Shown here piece after piece: positions 34,808 through 42,861 of a stretch of 64,000 nt of DNA (position 1 is its first letter; each line of letters begins with the position of its first letter). Below the pieces are notes generated by a model that made no database searches, was not told where the DNA came from, and worked only from the letters and a program-made list of their open reading frames with translations. The DNA is from Lentzea alba (GTDB lineage Bacteria > Actinomycetota > Actinomycetes > Mycobacteriales > Pseudonocardiaceae), in contig NZ_JAAMPJ010000012.1 of assembly GCF_011067745.1 (NCBI RefSeq), positions 1-64,000 on the forward strand, given 5' to 3'. A program made the position numbers and the translations under genes.

Positions 34808-37002
34808 CAGCCGGCCTCCACCTCTGCGCCCACCACAGCCGTGCGACGGCGACGGCGCGCGTGCCTGCCCTGTCGATGGACGCGTGGCTCGGCGGACAGC
34901 ACGGCGGCGGGCCGGTGCGCGCCGGAGCTCCAGTACGCCCGCATCGGCGCGGCCAGCTTGAGCAGCATCTCCTGGTACTCGCCGTCGGGGTCGGAGTCCA
35001 GCACGACCGCGCCGCCCGCGCCGATCCGCACCCGTCCCGCGGCGAAGACGGCCGTGCGGATGACGATGCTCAGGTCGGCGGATCCGTTGCAGCTCAAGAA
35101 ACCCAGCGCGCCGGAGTACACGCCGCGGGCGCTCGGCTCCAGCTCGTCGATGATCTCCATCGTGCGTTCCTTGGGAGCGCCGGTCATCGACCCGCCGGGG
35201 AAGCAGGCCCGGACGACGTCCAGCGCGTCGAGGCCCGGCCGCAGGTCGCCCCGCACCGTCGACACGAGCTGGTGCACGGTCCGGTACGTGCGGGTCCCCA
35301 TCAGCTCCGGCACGTGCACGGTGCCCACCTGGCACACGCGGCCCATGTCGTTGCGCAGCAGGTCGACGATCATCAGGTTCTCGGCGCGCGTCTTCGGGTC
35401 CTCGGCCAGCGCGTCGCGCAGCGCGGTGTCGGCTTCCGGCGTAGCGCCGCGGGCGGCCGTGCCCTTGATCGGCTCGGCCTGCACGACACCGTCGGCGCCG
35501 ACCCGGAGGAACCGCTCCGGTGAGGAGCTGGCCACGTCGACCTCGCCGAAGCGCAGGTAGGCGGAGTACGGCGCCGGGTTGACCCGGCGCAGCACCCGGT
35601 AGTAGTCGGCGGAGGCGCACGTCGCGGGCAGTTCGACCGCCGTGGTCAGGCAGATCTCGTAGCTCTCGCCGGCACGCAGTTGTTCCTGGCAGGCAACGAC
35701 ATCGGCGCGGTAGTCGGCGGCCTCGCGCAACAGCCAGCGCTCGGTGATCTCCACGGCGTCCTCTTCCTGCGGCCACGACCGCAGGGGCGGTGCCTCGTGG
35801 GACGACAGCGAGGAGAGGAAGGCGAGCGTGGCGTCGAGCCAGCCGGCGGCCTCGTCGTGGCCCGAACGCGTGTCCTCGGCCAGGCAGAGCAGATGCGCCG
35901 TGTGTTCGTGATGGTCGATCACGATGACGCGGTCGGCGAACAACCAGGCCGCGTCCGGGGTGCTGCTGCGGTGGGCGGCCTGGCCGCCGAGCGCCGCCTT
36001 GAGCTCGTAGCCGAAGTACCCGACCCAGCCGCAGGTGAAGTCGAACGGGAGGTCTGGCTGGGCGTGCGCGCGATCGGCCAGGCCGCGCCGCAGGTAGGTG
36101 AAGATGTCCTCGCGCAGCCTGGTCGCCGGTCGGCCCGCGCGTTCCACGGTGACCACGCCCGCCCGCACGTCGTAGCTGCAGTACTCGGCGAGCGGACCGG
36201 TGTCGTCGCCCAGGTAGGAGAACCGCGCTCCGCGTTCGCCCGCTCCGGCGCCGTCCAGCCAGAACGCGCGTTCCGACGCCGAGTGCAGTTCCGCGAACAC
36301 CTGCTCGGGGTCGACGACCCCGTGGAACACGGCGGTGTGCAAGCGGTGACCGGTGTCCTGTGCAGGCGCGCTTTCGTTGTCCACCACCGTGTTCGTGGTG
36401 CCGCGCACGGTGATGGACGGCCGCGCCGCCTCGGAGAGCGTGCGGAAGTTGGCCAGCAGCCGGGTGCCCCACTCGGTGAGGATCGACTCGGGGTGGAACT
36501 GCACTCCCCAGTGCGGCCGGGTCCGGTGCCGCAGCCCCATCAGCACGCCGTCCTCCGCCCAGGCGGTGGCCTCCAGGCCGGGCGGCAGCGGTTCGGGTAC
36601 GTACAACGAGTGGTAGCGCACCGCCGTGAAGCCCTGGGGGATGCCGTCGAACAGGTCGCGACCGTCGTGCGTCACGGTGGTCGGGTGGCCGTGGCGGGCC
36701 TGCGGTGCCAACGCGATCCGCGCTCCCGCCTGGAACCCGAGTCCCTGGTGACCGAGGCACACGCCGAGCACCGGCAGCACGTCCTGGTCCAGGAACCTGG
36801 TGGAGCCGGCGAGGTCCCGGCTTCTGCCCGGTCGTCCGGGACCGGGGGAGATCACCACGTTGTCCACGTCGCCGAACGACAACCTGGCGAGCTCCGGGTC
36901 GTCGTTGCTCAGCACGAGGGGGTCTTCCCCGTTCACGCTCGCGACGAGGTGGAACAGGTTGTAGGTGTACGAGTCGTGGTTGTCGATCAGGAGAGTCCGC
37001 AC
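34807..37002 (-). CDS. pabAB: Fused 4-amino-4-deoxychorismate synthase (PabA-PabB)
   Basis: A 731-residue bifunctional enzyme. The N-terminal glutamine amidotransferase has the triad Cys82 (GVCLGHQ), His170 and Glu172 (QFHPES). The C-terminal chorismate-binding domain carries PIKGT at 511-515, with the lysine characteristic of PabB, where anthranilate synthases have alanine. GGSMTGAPK and the FLSCNGSADLSIVIRT region follow. The order amidotransferase-synthase is that of Streptomyces PapA/PabAB enzymes, opposite to PhzE. It makes ADC from chorismate and glutamine. GTG start with GGAG eight bases upstream; an upstream in-frame extension is proline-rich and lacks a site. Confidence 0.92.
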   Translation of the reverse strand: MRTLLIDNHDSYTYNLFHLVASVNGEDPLVLSNDDPELARLSFGDVDNVVISPGPGRPGRSRDLAGSTRFLDQDVLPVLGVCLGHQGLGFQAGARIALAPQARHGHPTTVTHDGRDLFDGIPQGFTAVRYHSLYVPEPLPPGLEATAWAEDGVLMGLRHRTRPHWGVQFHPESILTEWGTRLLANFRTLSEAARPSITVRGTTNTVVDNESAPAQDTGHRLHTAVFHGVVDPEQVFAELHSASERAFWLDGAGAGERGARFSYLGDDTGPLAEYCSYDVRAGVVTVERAGRPATRLREDIFTYLRRGLADRAHAQPDLPFDFTCGWVGYFGYELKAALGGQAAHRSSTPDAAWLFADRVIVIDHHEHTAHLLCLAEDTRSGHDEAAGWLDATLAFLSSLSSHEAPPLRSWPQEEDAVEITERWLLREAADYRADVVACQEQLRAGESYEICLTTAVELPATCASADYYRVLRRVNPAPYSAYLRFGEVDVASSSPERFLRVGADGVVQAEPIKGTAARGATPEADTALRDALAEDPKTRAENLMIVDLLRNDMGRVCQVGTVHVPELMGTRTYRTVHQLVSTVRGDLRPGLDALDVVRACFPGGSMTGAPKERTMEIIDELEPSARGVYSGALGFLSCNGSADLSIVIRTAVFAAGRVRIGAGGAVVLDSDPDGEYQEMLLKLAAPMRAYWSSGAHRPAAVLSAEPRVHRQGRHARRRRRTAVVGAEVEAG

Positions 37003-37054
37003 TGAATACGCTCCGGTGCTCGGGGGCGGCGGCGACTGGTGCTGCGGCGGCTGT

Positions 37055-37852
37055 TCAGCGGCGACGTGAGCGCGACTGCGGCGCGCTGGGGAAGGTCGCC
37101 GGGGCTGCGTGCCGTGACCGTGACGCTCTGGGGGGTCGTGAGCCCTGGCGGGCTTCGGTGTCTTGCGGCACGGCCGGGGGCCGGAGGCCGGGTGAGTTCG
37201 AGGTCGGCGCGTCGGCGACGGCGGGCAGGCTGGTCCGGATGGTCTGCAAGGTCCCGCCGGTGGGCAACGGGTCACCGGCGGGCGCCGCCACGGGGACGGT
37301 GCCCCGGCGCAGCCACGGACCGAGCACCTTCATCACCTGCGGCATGAGCACCCAGGTCATCAGCCCTGTCACGCAGACGCACAGGATCAGCGTGCGCGCC
37401 AGCAGCGGGAGACCGGTGACGCGCGGGATGACGGTGACGTTGACCAGCAGCACCGCGGGGAACACGCCGATCAACGTCACCAGCGCCGTCTTCCACTTCG
37501 GTGGAGGTTTCGGTGGTCCGGCGGCCGGTGGTGCCTGCGGTGTCTGTCCTGCCTGTCCTGTCTGGGCTGGCCGGGGCGGTTCGACTCGGGAGGAGAAGCG
37601 CCCGACGTACTCGCGCCACGTCGCGTGAGACCGCGAACTGTCCCACTCGGCGGCGCTCTCGGGGCTGTCGAACCAGCAGATGACCAGCCAGGTCGCCGAA
37701 TCGCCCGATGCTTTCTCCATTCTGCCGTCGAGATAGCCTTGTGATCTGGATGCCGCGCTGAGCAATCCCTTTACCGACGTCGAGAAACTCGCCATCCTGC
37801 CCGGCATCACCCGGTGCGTGCTGATGACGACGCCCTCGTTTTCGTCGGACAT
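37055..37852 (-). CDS. ABM-domain membrane protein
   Basis: A 265-residue protein with an N-terminal antibiotic-biosynthesis-monooxygenase (ABM, dimeric ferredoxin-like) domain over about residues 5-100 (VISTHRVMPGRMASF, WLVICWFDSPESAAEWDSS), a proline-rich linker, two membrane helices (ALVTLIGVFPAVLLVNVTVI and ILCVCVTGLMTWVLMPQVM) and a long proline/arginine-rich tail. This arrangement recurs in bacteria but its function is not established. ATG with GGAGG 11 bases upstream. It is first in the left-going unit, 52 bases before pabAB, so it probably belongs to the pathway. Cofactorless oxidation or a membrane-local role is speculation. Confidence 0.75.
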   Translation of the reverse strand: MSDENEGVVISTHRVMPGRMASFSTSVKGLLSAASRSQGYLDGRMEKASGDSATWLVICWFDSPESAAEWDSSRSHATWREYVGRFSSRVEPPRPAQTGQAGQTPQAPPAAGPPKPPPKWKTALVTLIGVFPAVLLVNVTVIPRVTGLPLLARTLILCVCVTGLMTWVLMPQVMKVLGPWLRRGTVPVAAPAGDPLPTGGTLQTIRTSLPAVADAPTSNSPGLRPPAVPQDTEARQGSRPPRASRSRHAAPATFPSAPQSRSRRR

Positions 37853-37956
37853 CGGACCGAATGCCTCCTTCGGTGCGTCGACTGCTCCGTTCGACGTGGC
37901 TGGAAAGCGCGTACATGGATTCATACGGCCGTCTGTAGGTGAGGGTTCAACCGAAC

Positions 37957-37972
37957 TTGTGAGCGCTAACTT
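37957..37972. promoter_or_regulatory. LacI-like dyad in the divergent promoter region of the biosynthetic locus
   Basis: TTGTGAGCGCTAACTT lies between the two divergent units and has the AGCGCT core and GTGAGC/GCTAAC half sites (one mismatch) seen in LacI-family operators. No regulator gene is in the locus. With a six-base core this could be chance. Confidence 0.35.
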
Positions 37973-38024
37973 CACGTCCGCTACACACTCTCAGGCGTTC
38001 TGTTGGCGGCCCGCATGCCTGGAA

Positions 38025-39947
38025 GTGGGTAAATCCATTTTGGAAGAATATAGTTCGGCTATCGTCGGCATGGGTCCGCGAGGCCTCTCCGTGTTGGAAA
38101 GAATGTGCGCCAATTGGTTGCCTGCTGTTCTTGGTGATGAGTTGGTGGTGCACGTGGTGGACCCTGCGGAACACGGTTCTGGAAATGTGTGGAACACCCG
38201 GCAGTCGAGCGGATTCCTGATGAACACGGTGTGTTCTCAGGTCACGGTTTTCCCTGATGACAGCGTGCGGATGGAAGGTCCGGTCCGTCGTGGCCCGTCG
38301 TTGTACGAATGGTCGCGATCGGTCGCGTCCACCGCGAGCCTCGACGACGGGAACGACACGATCCGGAGCGAAGCCAGGCGCCTGGGGCCCGACTCCTACG
38401 CCACGCGTGCGTTCTACGGGCACTACCTCGTGTGGGCGCTGAAGGAGATAGCCCGCACCGCTCCCGTCGGGGTGCGCATCGTCCACCACCGCCAGCTCGC
38501 GGTGGACGTGACCGAGAACGAGACCGGGCACGCGGTCCGGCTGGCCGACGGACAGGTGCTCGACAGGTTGGGCGCGGTAGTCCTGGCCCAGGGGCACCTG
38601 CCGTCACGGCTGGGCGTCCGCGAGCGTGAGCTCACCGAGTTCGCCGCGGCCCGCGGTCTGCGGTACGTGGCACCGGGCAACCCCGCCGACGCCGACCTGA
38701 CCTCGGTCGAACCGGACGAGCCGACGCTGTTGCTGGGCCTGGGACTCAACTTCTTCGATCACCTGGCCGTGCTGACCACCGGCCGGGGTGGGCGGTTCGA
38801 GCGCAGCGACGGCGTTCTCGTCTACCACCCTTCCGGCTCCGAGCCGCGGCTGTACGCGGGGTCGCGCCGCGGTGTGCCGTTGCACGCGAGGGGCGAGAAC
38901 CAGAAGGGCGCGCACGGGCGTCACCAGGCAGCAGTGCTGACCGAGGACGTCGTGGCGGCGCTGCGATCCGCGCCGGTCGACTTCCGCGCCCACCTGTGGC
39001 CGTTGATCGCGAAGGAGGTCGAGACGGTCTACTACGCGACCGAGCTGGCCTCGCTGGGCCCCGCTCGGGTGGCCGAGTTCTCTTCTCGGTACCGGTCGTG
39101 CGCTCCGGGTCCTGAGGAAGCGGCGCTGCTGGACGAGTACGGCGTCGCGGAGGGTGCGCGCTGGGACTGGACGCGCGTGGAGAACCCGGTGGACCGGCTC
39201 GGGTTCACCTCGATCGAGGAGTTCCGCCCGTGGCTGCTGACGCACCTGCGCGAGGACGTGGCCAGAGCCGCCGAGGGCAACGTGCGCGGCCCGGTCAAGG
39301 CGGCGCTGGACGTGCTGCGCGACCTGCGCAACGAGATCCGCGCGGTGGTCGACCACGGCGGACTGCGGGGCCGTTCCCATCGCGACGACCTGGAGCACTG
39401 GTTCAGCCCGCTCAACGCGTTCCTGTCCATCGGGCCTCCCGCCCGGCGGATCGAGGAGATGGCGGCGCTGATCTCCGCCGGCGTGCTGGACGTCCTCGGC
39501 CCCGGCACGCGCGTCGAAGCCGTCGAGGATTCGTTCTTCGCGGTTGCCGACCTGATGCCGCAGCCGCTGCCCGTGCGGGTGGTGATCGACGCGCGCATGC
39601 CCACGCCCGATGTCCGCACCACCGACGACTCACTGCTGCGGCGCCTGCTCGCCGCCGGACGGTGCCGGCCGCACCGGGTTCCGGACGGTGAGGGCGGGGT
39701 GCTGGAGACGGGCGGGCTGGACGTGACTCCCCGGCCGGCCAGGGTGATCGCCGCCGACGGCGCGCCGAACCCAGGGCTGTACGCGCTGGGGGTGCCGACC
39801 GAGTCGGTGCACTGGGCGACCGCGGTGGGGATCCGGCCTTGTTCGGCTTCGGCGACGGTCGGTGACGCGGATGCGATCGCGCGGGCGGCGCTGGGGTCGC
39901 GTTGTGTGCCTCGGCGTGGGCGCGAGGGCGCAGGGAGGGCGATGTGA
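38025..39947 (+). CDS. CreE/FzmM-like flavoprotein, probable aspartate N-monooxygenase
   Basis: About 640 residues, matching the FAD/NAD(P)-binding family that includes CreE and FzmM, which oxidise L-aspartate stepwise to nitrosuccinate. The dinucleotide-binding loop is IVGMGPRG (13-20), followed by VHVVDPAEHGSGNVWNTRQS and a second nucleotide region (LLLGLGLNFFDHLAVLT). The start is uncertain: the GTG at 38025 just precedes the Rossmann strand but lacks a clear ribosome site; GTG 37959 is an alternative. The first 200 bases are less GC-rich than the rest. Its stop is coupled through two small frames to the CreD-like lyase. Confidence 0.8.
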   Translation: MGKSILEEYSSAIVGMGPRGLSVLERMCANWLPAVLGDELVVHVVDPAEHGSGNVWNTRQSSGFLMNTVCSQVTVFPDDSVRMEGPVRRGPSLYEWSRSVASTASLDDGNDTIRSEARRLGPDSYATRAFYGHYLVWALKEIARTAPVGVRIVHHRQLAVDVTENETGHAVRLADGQVLDRLGAVVLAQGHLPSRLGVRERELTEFAAARGLRYVAPGNPADADLTSVEPDEPTLLLGLGLNFFDHLAVLTTGRGGRFERSDGVLVYHPSGSEPRLYAGSRRGVPLHARGENQKGAHGRHQAAVLTEDVVAALRSAPVDFRAHLWPLIAKEVETVYYATELASLGPARVAEFSSRYRSCAPGPEEAALLDEYGVAEGARWDWTRVENPVDRLGFTSIEEFRPWLLTHLREDVARAAEGNVRGPVKAALDVLRDLRNEIRAVVDHGGLRGRSHRDDLEHWFSPLNAFLSIGPPARRIEEMAALISAGVLDVLGPGTRVEAVEDSFFAVADLMPQPLPVRVVIDARMPTPDVRTTDDSLLRRLLAAGRCRPHRVPDGEGGVLETGGLDVTPRPARVIAADGAPNPGLYALGVPTESVHWATAVGIRPCSASATVGDADAIARAALGSRCVPRRGREGAGRAM

Positions 39948-40063
39948 CGCATGCGTTGAGCGGCAAGGGATTGATCGGTGACGCGGATGCGGTCGCTCCG
40001 GCCGTGCTCGGTGCGTGTTGCGTGCCTCGGCGTGTTCGTGGGGACGCGGGGAGGGCGATGTGA
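39944..40063 (+). CDS. Small coupled open reading frame 1 in the triplicated junction
   Basis: A 39-codon frame from GTG. Its first ten residues (VTHALSGKGL) match the start of the CreD-like lyase and its last part (IGDADAVAPAVLGACCVPRR then GDAGRAM) matches the end of the CreE-like flavoprotein. It begins inside the flavoprotein stop (ATGTGA) and ends in the same signal for the next frame. Possibly only a translational relay; a functional peptide is not implied. Confidence 0.5.
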   Translation: MTHALSGKGLIGDADAVAPAVLGACCVPRRVRGDAGRAM

Positions 40064-40173
40064 TCCAGACGTTGCGTGACAAGGGATTGCCGCCGCCGGT
40101 GCGGACGGCGCTCGGCGCGTGTTGCGTGCCGCGGCGCGGGCGCGGGCGCGTGGGCGTCGGGAGGGCGATGTGA
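40060..40173 (+). CDS. Small coupled open reading frame 2 in the triplicated junction
   Basis: A 37-codon frame from GTG with the same hybrid make-up (VIQTLRDKGL at the front, ALGACCVPRRGRG and GRAM at the end), a GGGAGGGCG site in front and an ATGTGA overlap with the real lyase start at 40170. It seems to keep ribosomes moving across the duplicated spacer. Confidence 0.5.
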   Translation: MIQTLRDKGLPPPVRTALGACCVPRRGRGRVGVGRAM

Positions 40174-41546
40174 CGCACACCTTGAGCGACACGGGATTGC
40201 TGTCGCCGGTGCGGGCGGCGACCGAGGTGGAGGCGATGACCTCCGACGAGGCGTGGCTGCGGGCGATGTGCGCGGCCGAGGCCGGACTCGCCCGCGCCCA
40301 GGCCAGGGTCGGCACCGTGCCCGCGTTCGCCGCCGAGGTGATCAGCCAGGTCGCCCGCGACGGGTGTTTCGACGTTGCCGGGATCGCCGCGCGGTCGCGT
40401 GGCGCGGCGAATCCGGTGGTCGCGGTGGTCGGGGAGCTGACGGCGGGTGTTGCCGCGGTCGACGCGGCTGCGGCCGAGTACGTCCATCGCGGCTCCACCA
40501 GCCAGGACGTACTCGACACGGCCTGTTGCCTGGTCATCGCGCAGGTGGTGGTCCGCGTCCGGCAGGACCTCGCCACGGTGATCGGCGCACTGGAGGAGCT
40601 GGCGGACCGGCACCGGCGCACCGTCATGGCGGGGCGGACGCTGACGCAGCACGCGGTGCCCACGACGTTCGGACTGAAGGCGGCGGGGTGGCTGCACCTG
40701 TTGCGAGAGGCGGACTCCCGAGCGGCACACCTCGTGCGGCGCGGGCTGCCCGTGCAGATCGGTGGTGCGGCCGGGACGATGGCGGCCTACCTGGAGCACG
40801 CCCGGCTGCACTTCGGCCGGTTGCCCGCGGACTACGCCGCGAACCTCATCACCGCCTACGCCGACGAGATGGGGCTGGCCGAGCCCGTGGTGCCGTGGCA
40901 CGTGCTGCGCACGCCGATCGTCGACACCGCCGCGTGGTGCGCGTTGCTCACCGGGGCGCTCGGCAAGATCGCCGTTGACGTGCAGTCGTTGTGCCGCACC
41001 GAGGTCGCCGAGCTCAGCGAGTCCGGGGCGGCCGGCAAAGGGGTCTCCTCCGCGATGCCGCAGAAGCAGAACCCCAGTCTTGCCACGATGATCCGAGCCG
41101 CGGCGCTGCAGGTGCCCGGGCTCGCGGCCACCCTCGCGCACTGCATGCTCGCCGAGGACGAACGAGCCGGCGGCGCCTGGCACGCGGAGTGGCAGCCGTT
41201 GAGGGAGTGCCTGCGGCTGGCGGGCGGCGCGGCGCACACGGCGGTCGAACTGATCACCGGTCTGCGGGTGCACGCCGACCGGATGCGGGCCAACCTGGAG
41301 ATCACTCGCGGGGCGATCGTGGCCGAACGGCTGTCCGCGCGGTTGACGCCACAGCTGGGAAAGACGAAGGCGATGCAGGCGGTCGCGGCCGCCGCCGGCC
41401 GGGGCGGGGCCCTCGCCGACGCGCTGGCCCAGGACGCGGTCGTGGCGGCGGTGCTCGACGCCGGCACGCTGAAAACCTTGTGCGACCCCGCGGACTATCT
41501 GGGTGCGGCCGACCACCTCGTGCAGCGCGCGTTGGACGTCGAATGA
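40170..41546 (+). CDS. CreD-like nitrosuccinate lyase (fumarase/aspartase superfamily)
   Basis: A 458-residue lyase with the superfamily signatures GSTSQDVLDT (108-117), RTLTQHAVPTTFG and the flexible catalytic loop GVSSAMPQKQNP (291-302). The closest familiar families are PcaB (3-carboxymuconate cycloisomerase) and adenylosuccinate lyase, which is also how CreD and FzmL are usually annotated. Directly behind a CreE-like flavoprotein the expected reaction is elimination of nitrous acid from nitrosuccinate, giving fumarate. GTG start with GGAGGG upstream; coupled to the DAHP synthase by an ATGA overlap. Confidence 0.82.
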   Translation: MTHTLSDTGLLSPVRAATEVEAMTSDEAWLRAMCAAEAGLARAQARVGTVPAFAAEVISQVARDGCFDVAGIAARSRGAANPVVAVVGELTAGVAAVDAAAAEYVHRGSTSQDVLDTACCLVIAQVVVRVRQDLATVIGALEELADRHRRTVMAGRTLTQHAVPTTFGLKAAGWLHLLREADSRAAHLVRRGLPVQIGGAAGTMAAYLEHARLHFGRLPADYAANLITAYADEMGLAEPVVPWHVLRTPIVDTAAWCALLTGALGKIAVDVQSLCRTEVAELSESGAAGKGVSSAMPQKQNPSLATMIRAAALQVPGLAATLAHCMLAEDERAGGAWHAEWQPLRECLRLAGGAAHTAVELITGLRVHADRMRANLEITRGAIVAERLSARLTPQLGKTKAMQAVAAAAGRGGALADALAQDAVVAAVLDAGTLKTLCDPADYLGAADHLVQRALDVE

Positions 41547-42799
41547 CGGCCGCACGGAGCTCCGCCGCCTGGGAGTGGAATCCGTCGACCTGGCGCGACC
41601 TGGTCGTCACCCACCAGCCGGACTGGCCTGACTCGTGCGAGCTCACCCGCGCGCGGTTGCGGCTGGCCAGTGAACCGCCGCTGACCAGCCCCGAGGACGT
41701 CCGCGAGGTCCGGCAGGCGCTCGCTGAGGCCGCCGCGGGCCGGGCGTACGTCCTGCAGGGCGGTGACTGCGCCGAACCGTTCGGGGTCGCCGCACGCCGT
41801 GGCGCACTGGCCAAGGACAAGATCCTGGGCGTGCTGGCGGAGCGGATCAGCCACGCGATGGACGTACCGGTGCTCACGATCGGACGACTGGCCGGCCAGT
41901 TCGCCAAACCGCGCTCCGAACCGACCGAGGTGATCGACGGCGAGGTGATGCCGACCTTCCGCGGGCTCGCGGTGAACAGCCCGCTTCCCGTGGCGTCCCA
42001 ACGGGTTCCGGACGCCCGGCGGATGGTCACCGCCTACCACTCGGCCCGTGCGGTGATGGACGACCTGGCCCGGCGGCGTACCGGTGACCACCACGGCCGC
42101 ACCAGCCGCGACGGCCTGAGCTGGCGGCACAACGGCATGTGGGTGAGCCACGAGGCGTTGCTGCTGGACTACGAGGAGGCGCTCGTCCGGGTCGACCCGA
42201 ACACCGGCGGCTGGTACCTCGCGTCCACCCACTTCCCCTGGATCGGCGAACGCACCCGTGCCGCCGACGGCGCGCACGTCGAGTTCCTGTCCGGCATCGC
42301 CAACCCGGTCGGGTGCAAGATCGGCCCGGACGCCGTTCTCGACGAGGTCGTCGCACTGTGCGCGAAACTCGACCCGGAACGCCGGCCGGGCCGGCTCACG
42401 CTGATCTGCCGGCTCGGCGCGCACCGGGTCCGGACCCTGCTGCCCCCGTTGGTGCGCGCGGTGCGGGACGCGGGTCACCCGGTCGTCTGGATGTGCGATC
42501 CCATGCACGGCAACACGAGGACCACCGGCACCGGCGTCAAGACCCGGCACCTGGACGACATCACCGGCGAAGCGGAGGCGTTCCACGAGACCCTGCACGA
42601 ACTGGGCGAGTGGCCGGGAGGCCTGCACCTCGAACTCGCGGGGGAGGACGTGACGGAGTGCCTCGGCGGCTCTGGCGTGCCCGACGAGACCGTGCTCCCG
42701 CGCCGGTACACCTCGTTGTGCGATCCGCGGCTCAACAACGAGCAGGCCCTGCTGACGGTCGAGGGAGTGCTGCGCAGCGGCCTGCCCCTGCGATCATGA
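41543..42799 (+). CDS. Class II 3-deoxy-7-phosphoheptulonate (DAHP) synthase
   Basis: A 418-residue plant-type (AroA-II) DAHP synthase with the QGGDCAEPF motif, the metal and PEP-binding IGRLAGQFAKPRS, and KTRHLDDI near the C-terminus. It condenses erythrose 4-phosphate and PEP, the first step to chorismate. It is about 40 residues shorter at the N-terminus than the housekeeping mycobacterial enzyme, a length typical of pathway-dedicated copies such as PhzC that escape feedback control. Its coupling to the CreD-like gene implies a role in supplying the chorismate-derived arylamine. Confidence 0.92.
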   Translation: MTAARSSAAWEWNPSTWRDLVVTHQPDWPDSCELTRARLRLASEPPLTSPEDVREVRQALAEAAAGRAYVLQGGDCAEPFGVAARRGALAKDKILGVLAERISHAMDVPVLTIGRLAGQFAKPRSEPTEVIDGEVMPTFRGLAVNSPLPVASQRVPDARRMVTAYHSARAVMDDLARRRTGDHHGRTSRDGLSWRHNGMWVSHEALLLDYEEALVRVDPNTGGWYLASTHFPWIGERTRAADGAHVEFLSGIANPVGCKIGPDAVLDEVVALCAKLDPERRPGRLTLICRLGAHRVRTLLPPLVRAVRDAGHPVVWMCDPMHGNTRTTGTGVKTRHLDDITGEAEAFHETLHELGEWPGGLHLELAGEDVTECLGGSGVPDETVLPRRYTSLCDPRLNNEQALLTVEGVLRSGLPLRS

Positions 42800-42861
42800 A
42801 ACCCCATCATCACTCAATGTATCATTGCTGTTTCGAAGAGTGACGAGTAAGATAAATGTTC

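Larger units (their letters stand above)
39861..40220 (+). repeat. Triplicated gene junction (about 110-116 bp units)
   Basis: Three imperfect tandem units. Each contains the last codons of the flavoprotein gene (GACC-/GSRC-VPRR then GRAM-stop), a GGGAGGGCG ribosome site, an ATGTGA overlap of stop and GTG start, and the first codons of the lyase gene (VTHxLSxxGL). The overlap falls at 39944, 40060 and 40170, spacings of 116 and 110 bases. The units have diverged by substitutions but every frame stays open. Confidence 0.85.

Noticed and set aside
31622-35560. Very long plus-strand open frame of more than 1300 codons across the biosynthetic locus
   Set aside because: It is antisense to four well-supported genes, has no domain and is rich in Arg, Gly and His as expected for the complement of high-GC coding sequence.
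34807-37002. Phenazine (PhzE) or anthranilate synthase
   Set aside because: Domain order is opposite to PhzE, the PIKGT lysine is a PabB mark, and no PhzB, PhzD, PhzF or PhzG-like gene is present.
39861-40220. CRISPR-like or satellite repeat
   Set aside because: Units are 110-116 bases, adjacent without spacers, and consist of coding ends of the two flanking genes.
40170-41546. Reading the lyase as PcaB (3-carboxymuconate cycloisomerase) of protocatechuate degradation, given the dehydroshikimate dehydratase in the window
   Set aside because: It is coupled to a CreE-like flavoprotein and a DAHP synthase, lies 20 kb from the quinate module, and no other pca gene accompanies it.
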